From: Acidobacteriota bacterium
GTDB taxonomy: Bacteria > Acidobacteriota > Blastocatellia > Pyrinomonadales > Pyrinomonadaceae
Assembly: GCA_019639175.1 (NCBI GenBank)
Contig: JAHBSK010000005.1
Location: 124,001-188,000, forward strand
Reading direction: 5' to 3'
DNA length: 64,000 nt
Of the stretch, positions 8,884 to 17,761 are shown piece after piece. The notes under the pieces are model-generated. The model had not been told where the DNA came from. It saw only the letters and a list, made by a program, of their open reading frames with translations, and ran no database searches. Both the position numbers and the translations under genes were made by a program. Position 1 is the first letter of the stretch. The number at the start of each line of letters is the position of its first letter.

Positions 8884-9766
8884 ACCTGTAAAGATCGCCC
8901 TCGTTATTCCCGTTTTTAATCGAAGGGACACCACGCTGCAGGCCCTTCGGAGCCTTTCGCGCATAGATGCTGCCGGTATGGACATTCGTATCCATATTGT
9001 GGATGACGGCTCAACGGACGGAACCTCCGAGGCTGTGGCAAGGGAATTTCCCGACGTTGTTATCGTTCCCGGAACAGGCGATCTGCACTACGCCGGCGGA
9101 ACCAATGCCGGTATCGAGGCCGCGGCAGCGTGGAACCCGGATCTCTATTTACTGATGAATGACGATTCCGTTTTTCATGAGCAGTTCCTGCAGCGTTTGG
9201 TAAGGACCGCCGTCGAAAACCCGCGTTCTGTTGTCGGAGCGCTTTTGCTCTTATGGGACGAACCGCATAAGGTTTTTCAGGTGGCTCCGGTGTGGAAAAC
9301 GCTTCGCGGCGGCTGGCAGATACCCGATGACCTGACCGCGTTCAATGTGCCAAAAGAGGCTTTTGAGGTCGAAGGATTGGTTGGCAACTGTACGCTTGTC
9401 CCGGCCGCGGCAATCAAGGAATGCGGCGTTATGGATGCCGAGCGTTTCCCGCACGGCTGGGGCGATGCCCAGTATTTTCGCAAACTCAGCAACGCCGGCT
9501 GGAAACTGATGGTGGAACCCCGCGCCTATGTCTGGTGCGAACCGAACACATACCCGCCGCCGCTTCATTCACAGGGTTTTCGACAGGTAATGCGGATACT
9601 TTTTGCCGACAAAAGGCACCCGAACAACCTTCAGCGGCAATTCGCGGCACGATGGCACTCTGCTCCCAACAAATTCAAGGCTGCGGCCTCTTTCGGGGCA
9701 TTTCTTTTTCACCTGACAGGCAAAGCGGTGAAATTGAGAATTTTTCGCCGAACCGGTCAAAGCTGA
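8876..9766 (+). CDS. Glycosyltransferase family 2
   Basis: About 296 aa from GTG 8876, which overlaps the end of the epimerase gene; an ATG at 8834 would add 14 uncharacteristic residues. GT-A fold start KIALVIPVFNRRDTTLQALRSL, nucleotide-binding VDDGSTDGT, and the metal-binding MNDDSVF in place of a plain DxD. The order and the later PHGWGDAQYFRKLSNAGWKL segment resemble rhamnosyltransferase-type GT2 enzymes. It presumably adds one sugar of the repeat unit on the cytoplasmic face. Donor and acceptor cannot be read from sequence. It is followed by a 29-nt gap to a GT4 gene. Confidence 0.9.
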   Translation: MSEPVKIALVIPVFNRRDTTLQALRSLSRIDAAGMDIRIHIVDDGSTDGTSEAVAREFPDVVIVPGTGDLHYAGGTNAGIEAAAAWNPDLYLLMNDDSVFHEQFLQRLVRTAVENPRSVVGALLLLWDEPHKVFQVAPVWKTLRGGWQIPDDLTAFNVPKEAFEVEGLVGNCTLVPAAAIKECGVMDAERFPHGWGDAQYFRKLSNAGWKLMVEPRAYVWCEPNTYPPPLHSQGFRQVMRILFADKRHPNNLQRQFAARWHSAPNKFKAAASFGAFLFHLTGKAVKLRIFRRTGQS

Positions 9767-9795
9767 GACACATCTCGCAGCCTTTATTCTTATCT

Positions 9796-11010
9796 ATGTC
9801 TCGTCGAAGAGTTTTATACGCATGGAACTATGTTAACTGGGGCGGCGCTCAGATATACTTTCTGTCCATCATCAAACTCATTCGTAAGGACTGGGATGTG
9901 ATGATGGTGCTTCCACAGGGAACATCAGAGGAGTTTCTCGGGTTTCTCGACGAATTGAAAGTGGAGCGTGTGTTTTTTGAATACGCACTCGACAAGGAAA
10001 CACCTGCCAATTTATACGGAAAGCTGCTGCGTCAGGCTCGAAGGATCCGCTCGGAAATAAGCATGTACAAAAAGCTGCGAGAGTTGGGAACTCGCGGCAG
10101 CGTCGTGCATATCGAAGCGGCGCCGTGGCAGTCATGGCTGCTCCTGACAGCCCTTGTAACTAGCGGAGCCAATGTTTTTGTGACACTGCATAATTTTCTC
10201 ACTGACGCGGCATGGCCGAGGCGGCTGTTGTGGAAGGCGAGGATGAGGTTTTTGGCCATGCTGCCGCATTTTAATGTGTTCACTTCCAATCAGGACGGGA
10301 AAGAACGTTTTGCGGAATACTTTGGCACAGAGTTCTCAAAAACCATTGATGTAACATATACCGCGGTCGATCCGGCTCAGATCGCGGATGCCGCCGCAAC
10401 CGCCGACCGATCATCTCAAAGAAAAGCTCTCGACATTCCCGAAGATGCTTTCGTCATACTTACGGTAGGCCAGTTCATTGATCGAAAAGGAAGATGGATA
10501 TTGCTTGACGCTGCGAAAAAGGTATTGGATGAGGTTCCCGACGCGTTGTTTTTATGGCTCATGCCCAGCCTGCCGGACGGCAGGACATTGTCACAGATAG
10601 AAAAATACGGATTGGGCGATTCATTCCGGCCTGTCCTTTCGGCGGATGTCGGGACGAACCGGATCGAGATACTTCGATTTTTCAGTGTCGCGGATATATT
10701 TGCTCTGCCCAGTTTTATTGAAGGATTGCCGATAGCATTGCTTGAGGCAATGGCTCTGGGAATACCGTCGGTTTCAACCAATGTCTTTGCAATACCTGAA
10801 GCAATAAAACATGAGCAGACAGGCTTGCTGGTCGAATCCGGAAATCCCGCCGAGCTTTCAAATGCCGTCATCCGCCTTGCACGCGATCCCGAACTGAGAA
10901 AACATATTGCAATGAACGGCCGCGAACACGTTTTGAGGAGTTTTGACGAGAATCAGGCGGCACGGACGGCTTTGCAGGCCTACGAAAAAGCGCTTGAATC
11001 AACAACGTGA
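9796..11010 (+). CDS. Glycosyltransferase family 4
   Basis: 404 aa from ATG 9796 (MSRRRVLYAWNYVNWGGAQIYF). The frame stays open upstream to 9421, but that part lies inside the preceding GT2 gene and is not protein-like. GT-B fold: N-terminal acceptor domain with the WGGAQ loop, and C-terminal donor domain with ILTVGQFIDRKGRWILLDAA, then FALPSFIEGLPIALLEAMALGIPSVST, the E-x7-E nucleotide-sugar motif of GT4 retaining enzymes. Probably adds a repeat-unit sugar. Its TGA overlaps the GTG start of the flippase gene, indicating translational coupling. Confidence 0.9.
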   Translation: MSRRRVLYAWNYVNWGGAQIYFLSIIKLIRKDWDVMMVLPQGTSEEFLGFLDELKVERVFFEYALDKETPANLYGKLLRQARRIRSEISMYKKLRELGTRGSVVHIEAAPWQSWLLLTALVTSGANVFVTLHNFLTDAAWPRRLLWKARMRFLAMLPHFNVFTSNQDGKERFAEYFGTEFSKTIDVTYTAVDPAQIADAAATADRSSQRKALDIPEDAFVILTVGQFIDRKGRWILLDAAKKVLDEVPDALFLWLMPSLPDGRTLSQIEKYGLGDSFRPVLSADVGTNRIEILRFFSVADIFALPSFIEGLPIALLEAMALGIPSVSTNVFAIPEAIKHEQTGLLVESGNPAELSNAVIRLARDPELRKHIAMNGREHVLRSFDENQAARTALQAYEKALESTT

Positions 11011-12524
11011 GCAATTTGCCTTCACAAAGCTCGGCCAGCATAGCGCGCAATACTATATATGGCGCGCTGACGTGGCTTTTGCCCCTGGCCCTCAGCCTGG
11101 CGGTCACGCCTCTGCTTTATCGGTCACTCGGAACGGAAACCTACGGTATCTATGTCCTTGTGATCGGGCTTATTTCCTATTCGTTCAACTTTGGCATAGG
11201 ACGCGCGGTCGTAAGGTACATTTCCGCTTATCGCTCAACCAATGAGGGGGCGATGATCCGCGGGATCTTTTCCGCAACTCTGATCATTGCTGCGGTCATC
11301 GGATCGTTTGGAATGATCTCGATCCTTTTGCTGGCAGATGTGCTTGTATCGGACGTTCTAAGGATCGACGCTCATCTTGCCGCCGAAGCCGCCTCGGCAA
11401 TACGGATCGCGGCCATAATAATATTTTTCTCCACGATCAATCAGGTCTTTTGGTCGGTTTTGCAGGGAGCTCACCGTTTTGACATATACTCAAAGCTCTT
11501 TAATGCGAACAGTTTTTTGACGCTTGGCGGCACGCTGGTACTCGCTATACTGAGGGCCGAACTGCTGTATATTTTTCTCTGGAATCTTTTATCAATGGTC
11601 GTGGTCACGGCCATTTCCGCGTTTGCCTCAAAAAAAGCCGTGCCGGAGATCCGTCCTGATGTAGGACAGGCAAAATTGCACCTTATGACGGTGCTGCGAT
11701 TCTCATCCGGCATCATCGGCTATCAAATACTTGGGAATGTTCTGCTCCTGTTCGAACGCGGCTGGATCGTCAGGACGATGGGGGCTGATGTTCTGGCTTA
11801 TTACGTCATCGCAATGTCAATGGGAATGTACCTTCATGGATTTTCCACAAGCCTGACGCTGACGATCACGCCTCTTGCAAGTGAGACCCAAAAGGATCCT
11901 GAACGCCTGCTGTTGCTTTACAAAAGAGCGACAAAATTCATTCTGATAATTGTGGCCTTTATCGCTTCTGCTCTTCTGGCTTCGAGCGGGACATTTCTGA
12001 CCGTATGGATAGGACAGGATGTGGCGGCCAATGCTGCAATACTTATGGCGATCCACGTTGCCGCCTTTTCTCTGCACGCGATAAGCATAATCTCATGGCA
12101 AATGCGTGAAGGACTTGGCGTTCCCGGACAGAACTTCCTCGTTTATCTTCTCGCTTTTTTGGTCAATGTATTGCTGCTGATATGGCTGTCACAAAGCCTC
12201 GATGCAACCGGTGCGGCTATTGCCCGTTTTGTCAGCTGCGCCATCATTTTTCTGTCGATCCTTCAGTTTGAGCTGTGGCTTTTCAAGCGGATCCAGACAG
12301 CATTTTGGGCAAGGCTGATTGGAGTGGTTGGCATTGCTTTCATTCTTGGCGGTGTCTGCAATTACTTATTGCTTTCGCAGCTTCCGGCAAGTTGGATCGG
12401 GCTGTTGACCGCGTCTCTGGCAAACGGCATCATTTATGTTTTGGTATTATGGATGCTGCGTATCCTGACCACCGAGGAAAGAGCTTTGTTAAAGGCATTT
12501 CTTGGCAAATATCGCAATGTATAA
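11007..12524 (+). CDS. Oligosaccharide flippase (Wzx-like, MATE/MVF superfamily)
   Basis: 505 aa with about 12-14 hydrophobic helices spread over the full length, starting TWLLPLALSLAVTPLLY after a short polar N-terminus (SIARNTIYGALTWLL). Such proteins move the undecaprenyl-pyrophosphate-linked repeat unit across the inner membrane. The GTG start at 11007 shares the GTGA sequence with the stop of the GT4 gene. The YRSLGTETYGIYVLV motif after the first helix is typical of the polysaccharide-biosynthesis flippase family. Together with the Wzy-like polymerase downstream this marks a Wzx/Wzy-dependent pathway. Confidence 0.92.
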   Translation: MSNLPSQSSASIARNTIYGALTWLLPLALSLAVTPLLYRSLGTETYGIYVLVIGLISYSFNFGIGRAVVRYISAYRSTNEGAMIRGIFSATLIIAAVIGSFGMISILLLADVLVSDVLRIDAHLAAEAASAIRIAAIIIFFSTINQVFWSVLQGAHRFDIYSKLFNANSFLTLGGTLVLAILRAELLYIFLWNLLSMVVVTAISAFASKKAVPEIRPDVGQAKLHLMTVLRFSSGIIGYQILGNVLLLFERGWIVRTMGADVLAYYVIAMSMGMYLHGFSTSLTLTITPLASETQKDPERLLLLYKRATKFILIIVAFIASALLASSGTFLTVWIGQDVAANAAILMAIHVAAFSLHAISIISWQMREGLGVPGQNFLVYLLAFLVNVLLLIWLSQSLDATGAAIARFVSCAIIFLSILQFELWLFKRIQTAFWARLIGVVGIAFILGGVCNYLLLSQLPASWIGLLTASLANGIIYVLVLWMLRILTTEERALLKAFLGKYRNV

Positions 12525-13194
12525 ACAATTTTCGTCAATTCAACGACTGGATTTTTTACGTGAACGTGTCGAGGGCAGATCAGTGCTGCATCTTGGCTGC
12601 ACGAACCATCCATATACGCATGAATCTATCGAAAAGGGGACGTTCCTTCACAAGGATATTGTCGAAAAGGCATCGGTGACATGCGGGTTCGATTTTGACG
12701 AGGAAGGGCTTGAGACCTTGAGAGCGTTGGGTTACACAGATCTCTATAGGGCCGACCTTGAAAAACTGGAAGATGTCGGTCTCGATACGACGTTCGATGT
12801 AATAATTGCCGGTGAGGTCATAGAGCATCTAAAGAATCCCGGTTCATTCCTGGAAGGCATAAAACGATTTATGCATAATGGAACCGAACTTATCCTGACC
12901 ACCGTTAATGCCTATGCGGCGTTTAGATTTGCGGCCTACGCCCTTCGCGGCCGGGGCGGTGTAAATGAACCGGTACACCCCGATCACGTTTTCTATTTTT
13001 CATACAAAACAATAAAAAAGCTTGTTGAATCGGCGGGCTTTAAGGAAACGGAATTTTATTTTTATGACATAGGCACGGAACACCGTCCCACTAACCGATG
13101 GTATTACAATATGATAAACGATGTGGCGGTGAAGATCTCGCCGCACCTCAGCGATGGCGTGATAATCGTCTGCAAATTAAAGAATGCTCCATAG
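12517..13194 (+). CDS. Class I SAM-dependent methyltransferase
   Basis: About 225 aa from ATG 12517, which overlaps the flippase stop (ATGTATAA). Motif I is VLHLGCTNHP rather than the usual E/DxGxGxG: a Cys and Asn replace the second and third glycine. Then FDFDEEGLETLRALGY, and motif IV FDVIIAGEVIEHLKNPGSFL. The DxxxxGEVIEHL pattern is typical of methyltransferase type 11/23 proteins in polysaccharide clusters. It may O- or N-methylate a sugar, which sometimes terminates chain growth. The substrate cannot be inferred from sequence. Confidence 0.85.
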   Translation: MYKQFSSIQRLDFLRERVEGRSVLHLGCTNHPYTHESIEKGTFLHKDIVEKASVTCGFDFDEEGLETLRALGYTDLYRADLEKLEDVGLDTTFDVIIAGEVIEHLKNPGSFLEGIKRFMHNGTELILTTVNAYAAFRFAAYALRGRGGVNEPVHPDHVFYFSYKTIKKLVESAGFKETEFYFYDIGTEHRPTNRWYYNMINDVAVKISPHLSDGVIIVCKLKNAP

Positions 13195-13262
13195 CGGACA
13201 GGCTATTAATGTTTGCGGCAATACCCGCAACACATAAAATCAGGTAAAATAAAGACCGACAC

Positions 13263-14816
13263 ATGGCCGCAGCAAATATACATCAGATCAAAGTGACGCG
13301 TGGAACACGCGGCGGAATGCTCGTGCCCGCGTTGATCCTTTGGGCCGTGGTACTGATCGCTTTTTTTGTATTTGTTTGGGTAAGTACCGACATATCGGAA
13401 CTGTACCCCAATTTTTATATCCTGCCCTGGGTTTTACTGACCGGTGCCATTATTCTGAGTCCAAGCATTTATCTTTGGTACAAAGGGCGTTTCGATCTTT
13501 TCCATCCTCTTGTTTTTGCAGCCTGGATATACCTTTTCCCGGCATTTGTCATCGGCGGCATCATCGTGGCGTTCGGCTGGGTTGAATGGTATTTTCTGTC
13601 TTTTATTGAAGACCCGCGCTATACGCTGCCTTTGACCCTGGTGTATATCTCTGTTGGTTTTATCGGCCTTACGCTCGGATACTTTCTACCGGTTGGCCGC
13701 TGGGGGGCAGATCTCGTCTCTCCTCGACTGCCGGTTTCCTGGAACTGGCGTCCCGAACAGCTATGGATCGGAGGCTTGATACTTCTTGCACTCGGCATCG
13801 GTATAAACATACTGGGTTTTCTGCAGGGGGTACTCGGATTTCAGAGAAACATAGATATAGGCATTTTTGACGGATTACTGTATTATCTGGTCATTTTTTT
13901 CACCATGGGAACGATAGTTCTATGGATATCCATATTTTCTGTCGAGAAAAAGACCGGGACCTTTTATATAGTTCTGGCTATACTACTGCTTTTCATCCCG
14001 CTGAGGACCGCTTTTATGGGCAGCCGGGCTGGACTTCTCATAGGACTTTTGCCGATAGTGTTTGGATATTACTGCTCAGGCAGAAAACTTGATCTGAAGA
14101 CCGGCACCGTTTTCGCCGTACTCGGGGTTATTTCAGTAATAATTGGCATCGCCTACGGAACCTCATTCCGCAATTTGAAGGGAGGGGAAGGCAGTGCTGA
14201 CGCCGCCAGCTATACCGAAAAGGTCGGAGCTACCGTTGATCAGCTGATAGATATGGATACCTCCATTCTCGCGGCAGAGACCGCTCAGAGCCTTGCGAAC
14301 CGTCTTGAAAACCTGACATCAGTGGCTGTTGTCGTTTCCAATTATGAAAAGCTCGCTCCATATGAGGCAAGTTACGGGCTTGAAAATAATATAATCAACG
14401 ACCTTTACACATCCTTTATCCCTCGGTTCATTTGGGCAGACAAACCCCCGACCTCGGATGCCCGAAGCTACAGTGATCTTTACTTTTCTTATGGCGAGAA
14501 TTCGTTCGCTATTTCTCCTTTTGGTGATCTTCTGCGCAATTTTGGCGTGATCGGCATACCGCTGGGAATGCTGGTGCTTGGATTCTATCTGCGGCTGATC
14601 TATTCCTTATTGATAGAAACTCAGTCTCCGGCGATATGGAAAAAGACCGCATATTATCTCTTGCTTGGTGTCGTCTCATACGAATCGTTCTATGCTCTGA
14701 TATTTCCTTCAATCATAAGGACACTGTTCGTCCTCATTATAGGACTGATGATTCTTCGTTTCTTCTCCAGTTCGACCGTTAACACGAGTTTTCCTAAAGG
14801 AATTGCATCCAGATGA
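13263..14816 (+). CDS. O-antigen/exopolysaccharide polymerase-like membrane protein (Wzy-type)
   Basis: 517 aa, ~12 predicted transmembrane helices with a large polar loop at ~300-390 between helix groups, the general shape of Wzy polymerases, which join repeat units in the periplasm. Sequence identity within the family is low, so the call rests on topology and on position between flippase and sugar-activation genes. A 68-nt gap separates it from the methyltransferase gene; it contains a TAAAAT hexamer at 13245-13250 and a short hairpin (TTGCGG/CCGCAA, 13213-13230), so an internal promoter is possible. The stop overlaps the next ATG (ATGA). Confidence 0.78.
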   Translation: MAAANIHQIKVTRGTRGGMLVPALILWAVVLIAFFVFVWVSTDISELYPNFYILPWVLLTGAIILSPSIYLWYKGRFDLFHPLVFAAWIYLFPAFVIGGIIVAFGWVEWYFLSFIEDPRYTLPLTLVYISVGFIGLTLGYFLPVGRWGADLVSPRLPVSWNWRPEQLWIGGLILLALGIGINILGFLQGVLGFQRNIDIGIFDGLLYYLVIFFTMGTIVLWISIFSVEKKTGTFYIVLAILLLFIPLRTAFMGSRAGLLIGLLPIVFGYYCSGRKLDLKTGTVFAVLGVISVIIGIAYGTSFRNLKGGEGSADAASYTEKVGATVDQLIDMDTSILAAETAQSLANRLENLTSVAVVVSNYEKLAPYEASYGLENNIINDLYTSFIPRFIWADKPPTSDARSYSDLYFSYGENSFAISPFGDLLRNFGVIGIPLGMLVLGFYLRLIYSLLIETQSPAIWKKTAYYLLLGVVSYESFYALIFPSIIRTLFVLIIGLMILRFFSSSTVNTSFPKGIASR

Positions 14817-15832
14817 CCAGGACCGTATTCACAAACGGGTGCTTTGACATTCTCCACCCGGGACATATCGAACTTCTCACACAAGCGAGAAAGCTTGGTG
14901 ACAGGCTGATCGTCGGAATCAACAGCGATCTCTCCGTTAAGGCGATAAAAGGCCCTGAGCGTCCTTTTAATTCGGCCGAGGACCGGAAAGCGGTCTTGCT
15001 TTCTCTAAAGCCGGTTGATGAAGTACTTATTTTTGAAGAACTTACGCCTGAAAAGCTGATACATGACATTAAACCTGACGTGTTGGTAAAGGGCGGCGAT
15101 TGGAAACCGAATGAGATCATCGGAGCTGACTTTGTCATCGCGAATGGCGGTGAAGTCCATTCGATCCCGCTTTTCGGGTCATATTCGACAACTGCTTTGG
15201 TGAACGATCTGCGAAAAGACACCGTAGAATTGGATACCGGCGACAAGACTGACGATTCAACGGTCTCACGATCCTTAAAGGAACACCTTAAGGTTTTTGA
15301 GGAACTTGCAGCAGGTGGAAAAGGGCCGATAGAACAGTGTGCCGAGGTCATTCTTGACACTGTGCGAGCCGGAGGAAAGATACTGATCTGCGGCAATGGA
15401 GGCAGCGCGGCTGACGCCCAGCACATAGCAGCGGAATTTGTCGGCAGATATGAGACCGAGCGCAAGGCGCTTCCGGCCATCGCTCTGACGACAGACACAT
15501 CGGCACTTACGGCGATCTCCAATGATTATTCATTCGAGTCCGTCTTTTCCCGACAGGTCTTGGCGCTTGCCAGGGAAGGAGACTGCCTTATTGCGATCAG
15601 CACAAGCGGAAATTCGCCCAATGTTATCGCCGCAGTAATGGAAGCTCGGAAACTTGGCTGCAGCATTGTCGGAATGACGGGAGCAAAAGGGAAAAAACTC
15701 GCCTCGCTTTCTGACGCAGCGATACTGGTTCCGTCCGAGCGAACGGCCCGTATCCAGGAAGCACACATCACTATCGCACATATTTGGTGCGAGTCCGTTG
15801 ACAGAATGATCGCAGAAGAGAGCGGCCAATAG
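14813..15832 (+). CDS. Fused heptose nucleotidyltransferase (HldE C-domain) and sedoheptulose-7-phosphate isomerase (GmhA)
   Basis: 339 aa in two catalytic halves. Residues 1-~137 are a nucleotidyltransferase with FTNGCFDILHPGH (HxGH at 15-18) and VLVKGGDW, matching the C-terminal domain of HldE/RfaE2, which adenylylates D-glycero-beta-D-manno-heptose-1-phosphate. After a polar linker (~138-155), residues ~156-339 are a SIS-domain phosphoheptose isomerase with GNGGSAADAQHIAAEF (194-209), ISTSGNSPNV and the C-terminal EAHITIAHIWCE. The first and last steps of the pathway are thus on one polypeptide, while the kinase domain usually fused to HldE-C is the separate gene 6 nt downstream. GmhB phosphatase and HldD epimerase are not in the window. 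Confidence 0.93.
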   Translation: MTRTVFTNGCFDILHPGHIELLTQARKLGDRLIVGINSDLSVKAIKGPERPFNSAEDRKAVLLSLKPVDEVLIFEELTPEKLIHDIKPDVLVKGGDWKPNEIIGADFVIANGGEVHSIPLFGSYSTTALVNDLRKDTVELDTGDKTDDSTVSRSLKEHLKVFEELAAGGKGPIEQCAEVILDTVRAGGKILICGNGGSAADAQHIAAEFVGRYETERKALPAIALTTDTSALTAISNDYSFESVFSRQVLALAREGDCLIAISTSGNSPNVIAAVMEARKLGCSIVGMTGAKGKKLASLSDAAILVPSERTARIQEAHITIAHIWCESVDRMIAEESGQ

Positions 15833-15838
15833 CAGAAC

Positions 15839-16843
15839 ATGGGAAAACTGGACAGATTTTCTGAAAAAAAGATATTGGTTGTCGGCGACGTGATGTTGGA
15901 CCGCTACTGGTGGGGCGATGTCACGCGGATCTCGCCGGAAGCTCCCGTGCCTGTGGTTCGGATAACAAATGACACTTTCGCAGCCGGAGGAGCGGCCAAC
16001 GTCGCGGCAAACATTGCAGGATTGGGGGCGGAACCGATACTGCTTGGGATCGTCGGCGATGACCCCGAGGCACAGGAATTATCTTCTGCTCTAGAAAAAC
16101 AAGGGGTTTCTTCTGAATTTTTAAGTCTTTCCGAGGCCCGATCTACCATCGTAAAAACAAGGGTCGTCGCCCACGGGCAGCACGTCGTAAGGGTTGACCG
16201 GGAAGCGATCACGCCATTGTCAGAAAACGAGGAAACCGCGATCACCGAAGCGTTCGCATCGCAGGTCGCAGTTGCAGACGCTCTGCTGATCTCGGACTAC
16301 AACAAGGGCCTTTTGACAGTAAATTTGGTCGCGAATTTCATTGCAGCGGCTAGGGACAGAAATATACCGGTCTTTGCCGATCCTAAGGGCAACGACTATA
16401 CGAAATATTCCGGCTCGACCGTGATAACGCCTAACCGTCGCGAGGCCATTGAGGCGTGTTCGCTCAGCGACGATTCCGCCGACGCGGTGCGGTTAGCGGG
16501 AGCGATGCTTCTGCAAACCGCGGATGTTGAGAATGTGCTGATCACACAAGGAGAGAACGGAATGACCCTGTTCAGCCGTACCGAATCGCCATTTCATCTG
16601 CGGGCCACGGCGGTTGAAACATTTGATGTCACAGGTGCAGGCGACACGGTAATAGCCACGCTGGCCGTCGCTCATGCATCGGGCTTTTCGCTTGAACAAA
16701 GTTCTGCTCTTGCCAACATAGCTGCAGGCCACGTTGTTCAGCAGGTCGGCACCAGCATCATTCATCGGGACGAACTGGAGCGACTTTTCGTTGAAGCTCT
16801 TGATGACGAAAGCTCGGAAACTGCTTTAACTTTCGGACTCTGA
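15839..16843 (+). CDS. hldA: D-glycero-beta-D-manno-heptose-7-phosphate kinase (RfaE1/HldA type)
   Basis: 334 aa PfkB/ribokinase-family protein: ILVVGDVMLDRYWWGDVTRISPEAPVPVV at the N-terminus is diagnostic of the RfaE domain I group, then GGAANVAANIAGLG and the C-terminal anion-hole/catalytic motif DVTGAGDTVIATLAVA. It phosphorylates heptose-7-phosphate at C1, between the isomerase and nucleotidyltransferase steps carried by the fused gene just upstream (6-nt gap). In proteobacteria this domain is the N-terminal half of HldE; here it stands alone. The gene supports activated heptose as a precursor for lipopolysaccharide core or this polysaccharide. Confidence 0.94.
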   Translation: MGKLDRFSEKKILVVGDVMLDRYWWGDVTRISPEAPVPVVRITNDTFAAGGAANVAANIAGLGAEPILLGIVGDDPEAQELSSALEKQGVSSEFLSLSEARSTIVKTRVVAHGQHVVRVDREAITPLSENEETAITEAFASQVAVADALLISDYNKGLLTVNLVANFIAAARDRNIPVFADPKGNDYTKYSGSTVITPNRREAIEACSLSDDSADAVRLAGAMLLQTADVENVLITQGENGMTLFSRTESPFHLRATAVETFDVTGAGDTVIATLAVAHASGFSLEQSSALANIAAGHVVQQVGTSIIHRDELERLFVEALDDESSETALTFGL

Positions 16844-16873
16844 CACATTAAGTTTACCTTTAAGAAAACGATC

Positions 16874-17761
16874 ATGCGGATCTTGATAATAGGCGGCACC
16901 GGAATGCTCGGACACAAGCTGGTTCAGGTATTAGGTGAGCATCACGATGTTTATGCTCTTTGCCGGACCTCGGCGAACCGACTGTCGTCGCTCGACCTCC
17001 TGGCCACTGAGAAGATCTTTGGAGGAATTGACGTTCGTGACTTTGACGCTGTCCGCTCCGCCATCACGTCATCCGGTGCTGAGGTCGTCATAAACGCCGT
17101 CGGGATCGTAAAACAGTCCTCGGCAGCCGCCAATATTCTGGAAACGATTGAGCTGAACACCGTTTTTCCGCAAAAACTGGCACAGACTGCACAGGAGCTT
17201 GGAGTAAGAGTAATATCCGTTAGCACCGATTGTGTATTCGATGGTAAAGCAGGAAATTATTCTGAAACGGACACGCCAAACGCGTTAGACCTATACGGCC
17301 AGAGTAAACGCTGGGGCGAAATAACCGGCCCGAATTGCCTTACGATACGAACCTCAATTATCGGCCGGGAATTAGCCGGTCAGCATGGCCTGATAGAATG
17401 GTTTCTTTCAAAAAAGGGAACTGCCGTCGAAGGTTTCACCGAAGCGATCTTCTCAGGTTTCCCTACCATCGTTTTAGCGGATATAATCAATGCTTTGGTT
17501 TTAGATCAGCCGGAACTTTCAGGCATTTACCATATTTCATCGCTGCCGATCAGCAAATATGATCTTTTGGTTTTGGCGAAAGAATCTTTCGATGTTGATA
17601 TCCACATTGAGCCGTCATCAAAACTGCGGATAGACAGAAGTTTGAATTCGGAGCGATTTGCAGCGGTGACTGGTTTCAAACCCGAGAGTTGGCCGGAATT
17701 GATGAAAAGAATGGTATCGGATCCCGCTCCTTACGATAAATGGAAAAGCATAGGTCGTTAG
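16874..17761 (+). CDS. RmlD-like NAD(P)-dependent sugar reductase
   Basis: 295 aa SDR with IIGGTGMLGHKLVQVL at the N-terminus, VVINAVGIVKQ, STDCVFDGKAGNYSETD and LYGQSKRWGE, which carries YxxxK. This pattern is typical of dTDP-4-dehydrorhamnose reductase relatives. No rmlA, rmlB or rmlC is nearby; the next two genes encode a WbjB-like dehydratase and a WbjD-like 2-epimerase. In that context it most likely reduces the 4-keto group of the UDP-L-sugar intermediate. It lacks the extra C-terminal cupin region of WbjC/CapF, so it fits the shorter WbvR-type reductases described for UDP-N-acetyl-L-quinovosamine better. The final sugar remains an inference. Confidence 0.85.
   Translation: MRILIIGGTGMLGHKLVQVLGEHHDVYALCRTSANRLSSLDLLATEKIFGGIDVRDFDAVRSAITSSGAEVVINAVGIVKQSSAAANILETIELNTVFPQKLAQTAQELGVRVISVSTDCVFDGKAGNYSETDTPNALDLYGQSKRWGEITGPNCLTIRTSIIGRELAGQHGLIEWFLSKKGTAVEGFTEAIFSGFPTIVLADIINALVLDQPELSGIYHISSLPISKYDLLVLAKESFDVDIHIEPSSKLRIDRSLNSERFAAVTGFKPESWPELMKRMVSDPAPYDKWKSIGR

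Noticed and set aside
9421..9795. N-terminal extension of the GT4 protein
   Set aside because: This part is an out-of-frame reading of the preceding GT2 gene; the GT4 fold begins at ATG 9796.
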